Shown: piece by piece, positions 20,606 to 31,989 of the stretch
Position numbering within the stretch: the stretch's first letter is position 1
Layout: every line of letters starts with the position of its first letter
Origin: Hansfordia pulvinata
Lineage: Eukaryota > Ascomycota > Sordariomycetes > Xylariales
NCBI GenBank assembly: GCA_006538405.1
Contig: BJKQ01000010.1
Coordinates: 1,674,001 to 1,738,000 of the forward strand
DNA: 64,000 bases
Reading direction: 5' to 3'
The notes under the pieces: model-generated
Database searches by the model: none
The model's input: the letters and a program-made list of their open reading frames with translations, nothing else
Told to the model about the DNA's origin: nothing
Position numbers and translations under genes: made by a program

Positions 20606-23600
20606 CTTCCCGCCGACACCTCTCCGAAAGCCCCCGCCCGGCGCACCCGCTCTGCGGCTCAGAGCAACCACGCCAGTCTCGGGCAGGTCAGAGAAAGCTT
20701 GAATGGTGTGAGACAAGGAGGGCGCCGAAGAAAGCCGATGCGGTGGAAACAAGGAAGTATTCATGTAAAGCTAGAAACAGAAGGTCTTGGCCGGCAAAGT
20801 CGGGAAAGCTGGCGCTGCCCTCGAAACCAGGAAACCACAGCCACGGACTTCAAAGCACGACCGGTCTGCGGGAACAGGATGCCCTTTAACACGCGGCCAT
20901 GTAGCTTGTGACTTTGCTAACGCAGGCCAAAGAGCTGAGGAATATAACAGGACAACCGGCCACCGTAGCCAAGCGCTATCTCTGCGCCCGCCCTTCCAGG
21001 CCATCATGCGCGTGCTTGGCCCGTACGCACACGCGCGGGCGGGCGGTGCCGCTTTCTTTCGTCGGTGCCTGGACGATGAGAAAATTGGGCCTAGCAATGA
21101 TTCAGGCACACACTCACGGAGAGAGAAACAGAGAGAAAAGAACTACGGAATTGCTACGGCTCGGATAGGCAGTAGAGTCCAAGAGGGCGCCCGCGCACTC
21201 GCTCCGCTCTCCGTACATAAGCGCCACAAGTCGTGAGCGGGCGCTCCCGCGGGTCGGCGGGTCTCTCTCCCTTTAGATTCGTGGCAGTGCCGCTGCTCTG
21301 CCGCTGCAAGGCACTTGTGCGGCGCCACGCCCGGGGGCCGGGGTGGGGGGTTAGTACGAGTAGACCGCGTTGGCTGACCAGACCGGCAATGGGTCATACA
21401 AGGGATCTCTCGTTCTCTTTCTTCCATCTCTCTTTGATGACTGGCTGACGGACGGTGTCTGCCGTGTATTGTATGGCGTCCTTTGCGGGGCGATAACGCC
21501 CTGGTTTGTCATGGAGGTTATGGGGGTCGATGTGGTGGGAAGCCATTAGTGCCGGGGGCCGGCCCAGTCAGCACTGGACGGATGACGGGGACCTGAGGTG
21601 GGCAGCAACAGTAATACCAGACAAGGGCTGCCGAGAAGCCAACCCATTCATTATTCGGGACACACATATGGGTTGACCAGTATGCGGAGCGACAGGAGCT
21701 GACTGGCCACAGGGTTGAGAAGAAGAGGCTTAGTGTTGTTGCGGAGTGCGTGCCGAGCGCGCTCGACAGTGCAAATCGCGACTGGCAAGAAAGCCGTCCA
21801 AGACGCCAAGTGCTCGCCAAGACGAGGGGACCGCCGTCCAAGCCCGAGGATCGCCTCTCTGATCTGCCGAAAGCAGTGACACAAAGAGCACCACTCGTGG
21901 ACGACCGGGCGTATTCGGCGGTGGCGCGTGGGGTTTTGTCTGCTGACAGGAGAAAAGGGCCATGTGCAGAGGGCGACACGCAGTTCTGTACGAGGGTGGA
22001 TGCCCATGTGGCAGTTTTCACGGTTAGATAAGGTACGGATAGGTACCAGTCAGGGTCCGTCCGGAGGGGCACGGGCGTGTTCGATCAGGGTGAGAAAGCA
22101 CCATTGAAATGGCCTGATGGAAATGCCTCGAAAATACGATTATGAGATTGGGCGAGTTCTCTCAAATGCGACTCTCAAGCCTGTTTATTCTGATGTGCGC
22201 ACCTACCTCTCGATGTCGAAGCAGGCACTTGCAGCCGATACAAGCCTTTCAAGTTCAGAAGATGCCCGGCAGTGAGTGTACTAGATACACTCATGAACCT
22301 GGAGATGAGGTTGAGGCTTGGATCAGGTACAGACGAGACTCCGAGTATCTGTAGGTCCGCCTATCTCCTAGGTACCTAAGGTACTCGTACGAGTCAGGTA
22401 CGAGTGCACCAACCAGCCCTGGTCTCTCCTCAGCCCAGCTGCATCATCAATGTTGTTCGAGATGCACCGTCACCGAAGCCCAGTAGGTCTGCATACCAGA
22501 CTCTATACATCTTGAATATCAGACATTTAGAAAGAGGGAGTGTAACGGGTACTGGGAGCGGTCAAGTTCACTGTCACCAGCCAAGCCTTTTGGTGTGCTG
22601 GCACGTGGGCCAAGGTTCTAGACACAGGCGTGCTCCAGTCGCAGCTGGCTGATACATGCATGACATTGGTACGGAATAATCAATGTATGTAACGAGCATC
22701 AAGCGCGGAGCCATCCTCGCGCATGTTGCCAACATCAGTCCAAGCCACACCGGCACCTACCTTGGAGGTCAACACACAATGCTTACATCCATGGATGTAG
22801 GTACTCGTAAACGTAGAGTCGAGAATACAGTATTCTGCATCAACCAGACGCCAGTCCAGCACAGCCCATAACGGCTCGGCATCGGCACTGACACGCGCGC
22901 ATGCTGCATTATATTGTGTAGCGCATACGACATGCGGCATCGTGAGGGACACCTTCAATGTTGGGATGTACCCGTACTTGCCTCATGTATGAGGCACCTT
23001 TACGAGTATATCCCAGTACATACATACCTCGCCTATAAAGTACACGCATCGTATGGAGGTTATATATACCTACTCGTAAGCACTGTCGAAGCGGCGCCGC
23101 CATCGCTCGCGTCCAAGACGTCCCCACGATCATTATGAAGAGGACCCGGCCGGTTGGTGCATCATGTTTATTCGATTCACTCGTAGCAGCCCTTCTTCCC
23201 AGTTGCCAGGTACAAGTACGAGTAGCAGGCTGGCGGCGACTGATGAGCTGTCGGCTAGGATATCACGAATCCCTGGATCGCATGCGTGCCTACATCAAAT
23301 GCGCAGGTACGTGCATGCATGCAGTGTCACGTCGCGGTCGGCGCGTGATTGCTGTTCATGGGCGGCGCCTCTGCTTCTTGTACATGACCCATGCTTGAAC
23401 TCGCACCCAGGCCGAGCTCCGGCTCTCTCGTGAAGCATCAATGTCTCTGTACCGTGGCAGGTGATATGAGGTACTTCCCTGGATAAAGTACGGGGTATGC
23501 ATCCGTACGGCAAACCGTGGCAAATCACGAGACGGCATCCATGCCGGGCGGCAGGGCACTCCGCTGCCTCCCCCCCGTGCCCGCTCCTCGGTCCCCCTTC

Positions 23601-24762
23601 TTTAGCCCGGCGCATCTGGAATGGCGCATCTCTGGAATCCGGGGTTCGGCCCTGGAGTTCCGGGGGGGGGGGGGGGTTATGAAGACAGACTCGTGGGGCC
23701 AGAGAAGCCCAGTCCGTCGTTTTGCCCAGCAGAGCGCACGAGACGAGTGCTTCGGAGCAACTTGCGCGCAACAGGCCTTTTCTTTTTCTTCTTTTTCTTT
23801 TTTTCGAGTCGTAATGGCGTGCCAGGCCGTGCTGGCACGAGTATCCGTAACTTACTTTCTGGAGTACGGAGTACTCGCAGCACCGTGTGCGCCGGTACGT
23901 ACCGTGTCAGGATCATCCCGTCTGGCGATCGCTCTTCTTGGGGACAAGATGAACAACAGCTGGCGAGAGATGGACAGGAAAGGCACTAATAATAAGAGGA
24001 GCGCATGGCTTCCAGGGGACCGATCTCCAGGGGCTCGGATCACGGCCCCTGCCATTCCACGCGCCCTGCGCTGCGATGCACTGCGTGTCATCCTTGCATT
24101 GAGACACTGTAATTTGCCCAAGAGATTGGACGTCAACAACAAGGAAAGACGACACCCGCCAGATGCATCCGTGCCATCATATCGTCCCAGCCAGTCATTA
24201 CCACGTATTGCCTACCTCAGCACACTTCAATTACATACCCATGCCTCATGACTTACGAGTTACCTCCTCCCTACCACCGGAACTATTATAAATCCTCCAT
24301 ATAGGGTGGTCATCCCCTCCAACCCACGCGGGCACCCATCGACCGGCTGATCCCTCAGCGTGAGCCTCGCCGGACGCGCCAACCCATCACTCGCTGCCGC
24401 TCATCGCAGACTTGACATCCTTACTCAGGCCGAATAATCAATTACTGTCGCTACTAGCTATCGTACTCACCGAGGTATACAGTACGGCGCAGAGATAATA
24501 ATAACAACATTAATAACAAGAATAGGCCCAGCCTCATTGCTGTCGCTATAACCTGGGACGGAGTTTCAGGCAGGACCTCCAGAAGGGAAACGGCTCACTT
24601 ATATTGCCACATATATTCTTGGGACCCTTCGCCGTCGACCTGGGGCTATCACAAACCGAGTATACATAAGGTACTCACCCACTTGCCTACGCCGGACAGC
24701 AGGCAACAGCAACAACAAGCCCACTCCACACGGCACGCCCACATCCACATCCATCGCCAGCC
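20606..24762. other. Long gene-poor spacer upstream of GH28
   Basis: About 4.2 kb between divergent genes. It contains a G15 run (23662-23676), a pyrimidine run near 23778-23812, several TACTCGTA/TACGAGTA words (21355, 22382, 22802, 23081, 23217) and TACCTAC words. A TATAAAT lies at 24287-24293 and a TATACATAAG at 24661, either of which could serve the GH28 gene. No open frame has recognisable domains, and I see no transposase or terminal repeats. Confidence 0.55.
23662..23676. repeat. G15 homopolymer
   Basis: Fifteen consecutive G in a non-coding spacer. Its length is likely to be unreliable in the assembly. Confidence 0.85.
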
Positions 24763-26637
24763 ATGCGTTCGTTCAGCGTGGCCACCGCCGCCGCCGGCGC
24801 GGCGTTGTGCGGCCTGGCCCTTCTGTCTCCGGCGGCCGCCCAGCCCGCCGGGCCCACCGCCGTCGCCAAGAGGGCGACGTGCGAGGTCGAGGCCGCCGGC
24901 GACAGCGCCACCGACGACGCCCCCGCGGTCCGCGACGCCTTCAAGCGCTGCGGCAAGCACGGCAAGGTCGTCTTTGGCCCCCACACCTATCACATCAACT
25001 CGGTCATGGAGATCGACGGCCTGGACGATGTCGACATTGACGTCCAGGGAACGCTGCTCGTACGTACCTGCCTCGCCGATGCTGGACCCCTCCCCCTTCG
25101 TTTTCGTTTTCGCTCGGGCCCCTCCTACATAATGCAGTCGTCTCGCGCCTGGCTAACACGGCATCTGCCGCGCCCCCCTTTGGCTCAGTGGAGCACGGAT
25201 ATCGATTACTGGCTGGAGAACTCGGTGCCCGTGGGCTACCAGAACCAGTCGACGGCCTTCCGGATCGGCGGCGACAACGTCCGCATCAACGGCCACGGCA
25301 AGGGCACCCTGAATGGCAACGGGGACGTCTGGTACAAGTTCATCGCCGGCCAGGAGAACACGTCCAACTACCCGGGCCGCCCGCACCAGATCACCTTTGA
25401 TGGCTTCAACAACTCGGTGGTCCAGGGGCTCAACTTTATTAGGAGCCAGATGTGGTGAGTGATGGGGAAGAGGAGAAGAGGGCGGGCGGGCGGCGGCGGC
25501 GGCGGCGTGGGTCGCTCAACCTGACTGACAACCGACGTACCCGCAGGACCATGACCATCATCCACTCACACGATGTCAAGTTGAACGACATCTTTGTCAA
25601 CAACACGGGCAACGAGATTCAGAGCAGTGAGTAGCCCGGCCCAGCCCAACCTAGCGCACATGGCGTAGCGTAGCGAGATGTAGCTGGGGAGGGAAGAAGA
25701 AGAAGAAGAAGAAGAAGAAGAGAGGATCATAAGAGACAACTGACACCGCCCTCCCCCAAGTCAACACGGACGGCGCCGACACCATCTACGCAGAGCGCAT
25801 CAGCTTCGACAACTGGGAGGTGCACAACGGCGACGACTCGATCTCGCTCAAGGCCAACAGCACCGACATCAGCATCACCAACTCGGTCTTCTACGACGGC
25901 ACCGGCTTCGCCATCGGCAGCATCGGCCAGTACAAGGACCGCTACGAGACCATTTCGGGAGTCACCGTCAAAAACGTTACTTACCACAACACCCTGCACG
26001 CGGTAAGCAAGCATGGCACTATGCCCTGGCCATCTTTGCGCCCGGCCTGGCTGACGATCCAAAATCAGGTGTACTTCAAGACGTGGACCGACGACCAAAA
26101 CGGATACCCGCCCAACGGCGGCGGCGGCGGTCTGGGCTGTAAGTTTCTGCGCCCATCTGAGTGTTCCATACGTATCAAGAAAGAAAGGGACAAAAAAAAT
26201 AAAAATAACAAGAAAGGTCAAGAGCTAACCATCTGCCCCTCCCTCCTTGCTCCCCCCCACACACAACAGACGCCCGCGACATGACCTTCTCGGACCTCAA
26301 GGTCAACTCGCTGCGGGGCGGGGCCTTCACCATATCGCAGTGCACGCGCTTCGACGGCGCGCCGGGCGACGGCAACTGCACCAACTCGCGGTTCGGGATC
26401 CACGACGTCGCCGTCCACGGCCTGACGGGCACCACCAAGTCGTCGCGCGCCGCCAGCCTGCAGTGCAGCGCCGTGGCCCCCTGCGAGGACGTCGGCCTGT
26501 TCGGCGTCGACCTGCGCTTCGACAACGGCAACGGCACCGCCGCCGACGAGTACCTGTGCGGCAACGTCGTGCGGCCCCGCGGGTTCGAGTGCACGGGCAA
26601 GCCCTGCGAGGGCGGCAGCGGGTCGGGCGAGTGTTGA
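24763..26637 (+). CDS. Secreted glycoside hydrolase family 28 (exo-polygalacturonase / rhamnogalacturonase type)
   Basis: A secreted pectin-degrading right-handed beta-helix enzyme of about 440 residues. Exons are 24763-25059, 25189-25454, 25547-25626, 25761-26002, 26069-26138 and 26270-26637, all GT-AG and in frame. A signal peptide (AAGAALCGLALLSPAAA) is followed by a KR site. GH28 motifs are NTDGAD (D218), GDDSIS (D239, D240), GTGFAIGSIG (261-270) and VYFKTW (K299). The catalytic aspartates are intact. The His of the classical GGHG motif is Thr262 and the classical RIK is YFK, a pattern I associate with exo-acting or rhamnogalacturonan-directed members rather than endopolygalacturonases. 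Several N-x-S/T sites are present (NQS, NTS, NNS, NNT, NST). Intron 3 contains a GAA repeat. Substrate is uncertain. Confidence 0.92.
25693..25719 (+). repeat. GAA trinucleotide repeat in GH28 intron 3
   Basis: About nine GAA units inside the 134-base third intron of the GH28 gene, upstream of its acceptor. Seen directly. Confidence 0.85.
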
Positions 26638-27274
26638 TTTTCTGCCCTCTTTTTTTTTTTTTTTTTGCTTCTTCTTCTTCTTTCCTTCTTCTTTGGTCTT
26701 CCCCCCTGTGGTACTCTTGGACACGAGGTGAGCGTCCTGCTTTCGACCCTTCTCATCTGCCTTTCTCCTTTTCCACCTCTACCTTCTCCGCCATCTTGTC
26801 TCACGCCGCACGGGAGAGGTGTAGGAGATAGAGGACGAGAAGAAAAGAGCGGAGGGAGGGGAAGAAGACTCGCGACTCTGAACATTACGCAGCCTGTACA
26901 GGCCGGCATGGCGGGGCTACTATACCATGATCCTGCTAGTGTATATACTTTTGCTTCTTGGCCACCCGGCCTCCGTCTTGTGCTGGAGCCTGCGTGCCGC
27001 CACGCATGAGGCTGCGTTGCACGCCGCCCACATGCCTGCTATCCAAACCATGGTATGGATGGGTCGCATGAGGCCCAGCCCAGAGCATACCTATAGAAGT
27101 GCCGAGAGGAAGCACGCCCTTTTGCCTTCTGGGGGACTTGTGTGTAGTGGCAAGTGATAGCTTCGAAAACCTGACCAAATTAGGGCCCGGCCGCTCGAAT
27201 GCGATCAAATAAACGAAGCGGCAAGTATACCTGTAAGGGACTGAGCCCTCAACAAAGGCTCAAGCTGCTTCAAA
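26638..27274. other. Intergenic region GH28 / tRNA-Tyr
   Basis: About 0.64 kb. It begins with a T17 run (26650-26666) and pyrimidine-rich DNA just after the GH28 stop, probably 3' UTR. No gene is supported. Confidence 0.55.
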
Positions 27275-27361
27275 CCCTTGGTGGTGTAGTTGGTTATCGC
27301 GTTGGACTGTAATTGCTAAATTGTCATCCAAATGTCACCGGTTCGATTCCGGTCCGAGGGA
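27275..27361 (+). tRNA. tRNA-Tyr (GTA) with a 13-nt intron
   Basis: The acceptor stem CCCTTGG (27275-27281) pairs with CCGAGGG (27354-27360), with one G-U pair and discriminator A at 27361. The anticodon stem TTGGA (27302-27306) pairs with TCCAA (27327-27331), and the loop starts CTGTAA, placing GTA at 27309-27311. The T arm is ACCGG-TTCGATT-CCGGT. An insert of about 13 bases (27313-27325) follows position 37, where eukaryotic nuclear tRNA introns sit. The C1-G72 pair and discriminator A are identity marks of eukaryotic tRNA-Tyr, and eukaryotic tRNA-Tyr genes normally carry an intron. The D stem is short, about three pairs. A T-run terminator follows. Confidence 0.93.
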
Positions 27362-27367
27362 ATTATC

Positions 27368-27378
27368 TTTTGTCTTTT
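27368..27378 (+). terminator. Pol III terminator of tRNA-Tyr
   Basis: A TTTT run begins at about 27368, seven bases after the discriminator, and a second one follows within ten bases. This is the normal RNA polymerase III stop signal. Confidence 0.75.
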
Positions 27379-28926
27379 CTGCAGCTGCGGCGTAGATCCC
27401 TGCTCGTGAACATGACTGGTGCACTCCGAATTCATTTTTTATCTCCTCCCTCTTCCCTTGCAGTTGCTTGCTTGGAAGGGAATACTTCCTGACGACAGCG
27501 CACGTCGCTCCACGATCTATTTTTGAATCCCGGTTCCTCGTGGCGTACGCGGAGCTTTCCTTGGGACGACACCCCGGCTTGCTGATGTTATAACAGTGAA
27601 TGCGAGTCAGTCGCATCTGTCCTTCTTGAACTTACTTTCTTGACTTCTCTCTCTTCAGTGCGCAATAACGCATACTTCCGCACATGTCGCGCTATTTTTG
27701 AGTCTCGGTTTTGCCTTTGAGTCTCGGTCTCGGCTATCGAGTCGGCGATGCGCCACAACGTGCACTTAGTACATACCTAATGTGGCGGCGACTACCGTGA
27801 GTTTGTGTCCCGAGTTTTCCTTGTTGTCAGGCTCTCAAGCCCATGTGGCTGGCACTGTTTCTCGATCTGCATGCTTTGGCACCTTTACAGAGGATTATTA
27901 GTGAGCCTCGCCACCGCTACAGGTCTGACCTCCCGGCAGGCCATTTCTGGTGCTGCGCGCGGCTGAGTTGCGCCACTGTGCGCCGCCAACCTGCCCGAGG
28001 AACCCCTGGTGACCGACTGCTGGCCAATCCTTCGATCATGGCGGTGTTTTGGTGGCGTCTTTGGTGGCCGAGAGCCAGGTCTACTCCTACGAGTTATAAG
28101 GAAGGTACCTATCTGATAATCATTATTGTGCCTTGGAAGGAAATCGCAGAACACGCAATCTTCCGGACCGCCGCACTCGCTGTCCGTCCACGTGCTGTGT
28201 ACGGCGCGCGACGGAGCGCACTGTTCTGGGAGCCTCTCTCGGCCTATCAGCGCCGCCACGATGGAAGCGACAGGGCCGGAGCCGACGTCGCCGCAGTCTG
28301 TCAAAGTGCCTGACCACCTCGGCCGGCTGCCGGGTATGTAGCAAAGTGGTAGCGGTGATGACTGGCTGCCAGATGGCTGCGCGGTGGATGTATGTGGAAG
28401 GAAGCCACAGCACCACTCGTGCTCCACGCGGACTGACCTCATGGGACCCATTACAAGACGCAAGGGAAGGGAAGCGAAGCGAAGCGCCCGTCGCGTGCGA
28501 ATACCTATGGTCACTGAATGTCATCAAATGGTAGGTACAGGAGGGGCAAGGGGCGACTGCGGGCGCCGTTCCTTTGGCCAGCGCTCGCCACCGGCTTGCC
28601 GACCTGCGTCGAAGCCACCCATGCTCGCCTCGGAAGGATCCAGACCTGGGCACACCCTCGCCAGTCCTCGGGTAGACGGGAGACGTGGTATCAAAGGGAC
28701 GCCCTGATAAATATTAGGTACCTACCTAGGCGATAAAGGTAATGAAAATCAAACAGCTCCTTGTGATTCAACAGTTACTGTTAAATCCAGGTCGCCCGCC
28801 CGCCGGCTTAGAGCAGAGGCGTGTCTGCAAACCGCCTCAGGATCGGACCAGACAACCAACACCAACGAAATCCACCCCAAGGCTGTCCTGTCGCGTCGGC
28901 CGAGCGACCGCGCTGTCTGAGCCGCC
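27379..28926. other. Intergenic region downstream of tRNA-Tyr
   Basis: About 1.5 kb. Open frames overlap on both strands at 27840-28650, but none has a recognisable domain or intron signals. No gene is supported. Confidence 0.5.
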
Positions 28927-29571
28927 ATGCAGGCAACCGGTGCCTCCCGGGCTCTCCAGGCTGCGGCGGCGCTATGGCTTCTGTTGCTGCTGTTCTTGCC
29001 CGGCTCGGTACAAAGCGAGCTGATCCGTCGAAAGAGCCTGCGGCCGGTGAAAGATATTTGGTGGCCCATCGGCACCATGGACGACAAATCCTTCCGACTC
29101 CAACAAATCACGCTGGAGAACGCGCAGTTCGTCCACCTGGCGACGATGGGCGGCTACGACAAGCTGAGGGACGACGTGGTCGAGGCGTGGCAGAACCTGA
29201 ACGGGCAAGCCGACCTGTCTTACAGCTTCGGGCCAGACACCCACGAGGGGAGCCTGGTGCACGGGAGCATTGCCGTCAAGGCACACGGCAGGCGCTCGCC
29301 GCCACTCACTTCGTACGACCGGGAGGAAATCCAGAAGATTGTGGGAGCTGCGCTCGACTTCCAGGAGTACAGGAGCAAGAGCGCAAAGCCGGCGCCCAAG
29401 TCGTCGGGCTATCCGATGATGCGACAGCACCTGACAGTGATCAGGCGCCCGGCCGGCAAGGACTGGTTCCGCAAGAACAACTACGAGTTCAACGACAAAG
29501 AAGGCGACACGCAAGTACTCAAGATCCTCATCGACATAGGCTATGTAGCGCACTTGGTGCCCGACGAATAG
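28927..29571 (+). CDS. Secreted protein of unknown function (cysteine-free, 214 aa)
   Basis: I do not recognise the family. The N-terminus is a strong signal peptide: a short polar start, then LWLLLLLFLPGSVQS with probable cleavage just after. The mature part is about 184 residues, has no cysteine, is mixed charged and hydrophobic, and looks globular (VKDIWWPIGTMDDKSFRL, YDKLRDDVVEAWQNLNG). No transmembrane segment, GPI signal or repeat is visible. The protein ends with a hydrophobic stretch, VLKILIDIGYVAHLVP. It is intronless. The ATG gives the signal peptide directly, so the start is likely right. Lack of cysteine sets it apart from most small fungal effectors; it could be an apoplastic or vacuolar-route protein. 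Confidence 0.72.
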   Translation: MQATGASRALQAAAALWLLLLLFLPGSVQSELIRRKSLRPVKDIWWPIGTMDDKSFRLQQITLENAQFVHLATMGGYDKLRDDVVEAWQNLNGQADLSYSFGPDTHEGSLVHGSIAVKAHGRRSPPLTSYDREEIQKIVGAALDFQEYRSKSAKPAPKSSGYPMMRQHLTVIRRPAGKDWFRKNNYEFNDKEGDTQVLKILIDIGYVAHLVPDE

Positions 29572-30356
29572 GCCGAGGTATCCATTGAAAATGGGTCGAA
29601 GAAGCCCGGCTTTGCACGTCAATGGTATAATGATAAGAGAGAGGCTCAATATTGATATCCAGGGCGGGTTGCACAGCGGCAACGTCAAGCCCCGTGTCAC
29701 GCTCCGTAGTTCTCGGCTCATGGCGTCGTAACCTATCTAACTTAAAACTCTGTGAACACGTCGTGCCGGGACCTTGTGAGATTGCGAGACCGTATCGCGG
29801 AAGGCGATCATCAGACCACGATGTCGAAGCACAGGTACCCAGCCATGCCCAGAGATGGGATGAAAATCAGCCAGGCATTGACATCAATTGATTTGATGCA
29901 GAACATTGATGGAGCCTGCCTTATGTACATACTTGACATCAGAATGGTCCAGTCGATTCTTTATCCGCACGAATGCTTCTAGAGGGGAGAGATATCGTCT
30001 TATCAGGTCTTTCCACAAACCCGATCCACAGTGAGCGTGTAAAGTGGTAAGGTGGTAATGGCGCCCAGGACGCGTCGCAACGCGCCTGGCGCTCCCATTA
30101 CGCAGCCGCACCTTCCCCCACCAGCCCAGACCGCGTCTGCATCTGGAAAAGCCACAACGGCCCTGGCTGTCTACTCGTACCTCACCTGTTGTGTCAAAGT
30201 GCCGGGACACCATCGATCTGACGCACGACAAAGATTCGACTCTCCCCCTTCGACTCTCTTTGCAGACACTTGTACGCGTTGAAGGCAGCCACTCTTACAT
30301 TCCCGCCGCTTGACGGCCTTGCTCTCTTGCTAGCTACGCGCCCCTGCTCCCCAGCA
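29572..30356. other. Primase promoter region
   Basis: About 0.79 kb between the secreted-protein gene and PRI1. It contains two ACGCGT words (30070-30075, 30274-30279) and TACTCGTACC near 30173. The 150 bases before the PRI1 start are CT-rich. No gene is supported. Confidence 0.55.
30070..30279. promoter_or_regulatory. Paired MluI cell-cycle boxes (ACGCGT) upstream of PRI1
   Basis: Perfect ACGCGT sites at 30070-30075 and 30274-30279 lie 287 and 83 bases upstream of the primase ATG. In yeasts this is the MBF site driving G1/S expression of DNA-replication genes including primase. The sites are seen; regulation is inferred. Confidence 0.5.
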
Positions 30357-31989
30357 ATGCCTCACTCGGTCGCATCCCCGGGCGCTGACGACGCTCCTGC
30401 CCGCGAACCAGCTGCCGACGCCGACGTCGAGATGACCGTGGATACTGCCGAGTTCGACGGGCCTGAAGAGAACAATGATAAGCCCGTCAAATCCGAGGAC
30501 AAGCCTGACGTCAAGCTCGAGGACCTGTTCGCCGATGTCGACTCCGACGACGACGACCAACTCCCGCCTTCCTCTCGGCCGGATGGCTCCAAGCCCGGCT
30601 CGTCGTCCCCGCCGCACCAGACGCCCACTCTCGCTGCCCAGGGCGCCCTTCAAGCCTCTGACCCCGAGGTCATGCGCATGTTCTTCCAACGTCTCTTTCC
30701 CTGGCGCAACTTCTTCCAGTGGCTGAACCATAGCCCTACCACCACCAACGACTTTGCTCATCGCGAGTTCGCCTTCACACTCCCCAACGACATCATGCTG
30801 CGCTACCTCTCCTACCCCACGGCCGACCTGTATGTCTTCCCTGAAATCCCTTGACAACATTCGTAGAGCCCCGGCTGACTTCTCCACAAGACTCCGCAAA
30901 GATATCCTCAAGCTTCAGCCCATCCGCTTCGAGATCGGCCCCGTCTACACCACCAACCCCCGCGATCGCAAGACGCTGCGCAACACGGCTGCCTTCAAGC
31001 CTCTGGCCAAGGAGCTATGCTTCGATATCGACTTGACTGACTACGACGACGTCCGCACGTGCTGCGCCAAAGCCGAGATTTGCCGCAAATGCTGGCGCTT
31101 CATCACCATGGCTATCAAGGTTGTCGACACAGCCCTGCGCGAGGACTTTGGCTTCCGCCACATCCTATGGGTCTACTCCGGTCGCCGTGGCGCCCACGCC
31201 TGGGTCTGCGACAAGGGTGCTCGCCAACTCGACGATCAGCGTCGTCGCGCCATCGCTGGCTACCTCGAGGTCGTCCGCGGCGGCGCTGGAGGCAGCAAAA
31301 AGGTCAACGTCCGCCGTCCACTCCACCCCCATGTCACCCGCAGTCTTGACCTGCTGGCTCCGTACTTCCAGCACGATATTCTCGACGAGCAAGACCCGTG
31401 GCAGTCCGACGAAAAAGCCGAGCATCTCTTGTCCCTCCTGCCCGACCGCACTCTCAACGCCGCCCTGCGCCAGCGCTGGGGCGCATCTCCTGGGCGGTCC
31501 TCGGCATCCAAGTGGTCGGACATTGACGCTACGGCCAAAACCTCGGGCGGCGGAAAATTCGATGCCCGTGCGCTTCTCGAGGCCAAGCAGGACGTGGTAT
31601 TGGAATACGCCTATCCGCGCCTCGATATCGAGGTCTCCAAGAAGCTCAACCATCTGCTCAAGAGCCCTTTTGTTGTCCATCCAGGCACTGGCCGTGTCTG
31701 TGTCCCCATAGACACGAGCACCGGGGGCCTCGATGCCGCCGACGACTTCGATCCCCTCGCCGTCCCAACCGTTCAGTCCCTCCTGGGCGAGATCGACGCC
31801 TGGGCCGCTCAGAACAGGGAGGGCGGCGAGGCAGCTGGCAGGACGACCCTCCAGGACTGGGAAAAGACCAGCTTGCGCCCTTACGTGGAGTACTTCCGAA
31901 GCTTCGTTGCGTCCCTCATGAAAGACGAGTCGGGCGGTGCCACGGTCAAGCGGGAGAGGGAAGAAGGCGCTGAGGGGCTCGAATTCTAG
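30357..31989 (+). CDS. PRI1: DNA primase small (catalytic) subunit
   Basis: This is the catalytic subunit of the polymerase alpha-primase complex, which makes the RNA primer in nuclear replication. Exons are 30357-30829 and 30891-31989, giving 523 residues. After an acidic, disordered N-terminus (about 95 residues) come the conserved primase blocks: FFQRLFPWRNFFQWL, FAHREFAFTLPNDIMLRYLS, RFEIGPVYTTNPRDRKTLR, the catalytic Asp pair in ELCFDIDLTDYDDVRTCC, the zinc-ribbon cysteines in CCAKAEICRKCW, and VYSGRRGAHAWVCDKGAR. The C-terminal half reads LLKSPFVVHPGTGRVCVPID, also typical. The intron acceptor at 30890 was preferred over one at 30866 because it joins TADL directly to LRKDILKLQP, the spacing seen in the family; both keep the frame. 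The ATG at 30357 was preferred to the one at 30270, which would prepend an unusual leader. Confidence 0.95.

Noticed and set aside
21518..22072. 184-codon minus-strand open frame
   Set aside because: No domain, signal peptide or splice support; Ser/Cys/Thr-rich composition typical of random frames.
23517..24251. 244-codon + strand open frame across the G15 run
   Set aside because: It reads through a homopolymer tract and a pyrimidine run; translation is low-complexity (GGGGG, FSFSSFSFF) without domains.
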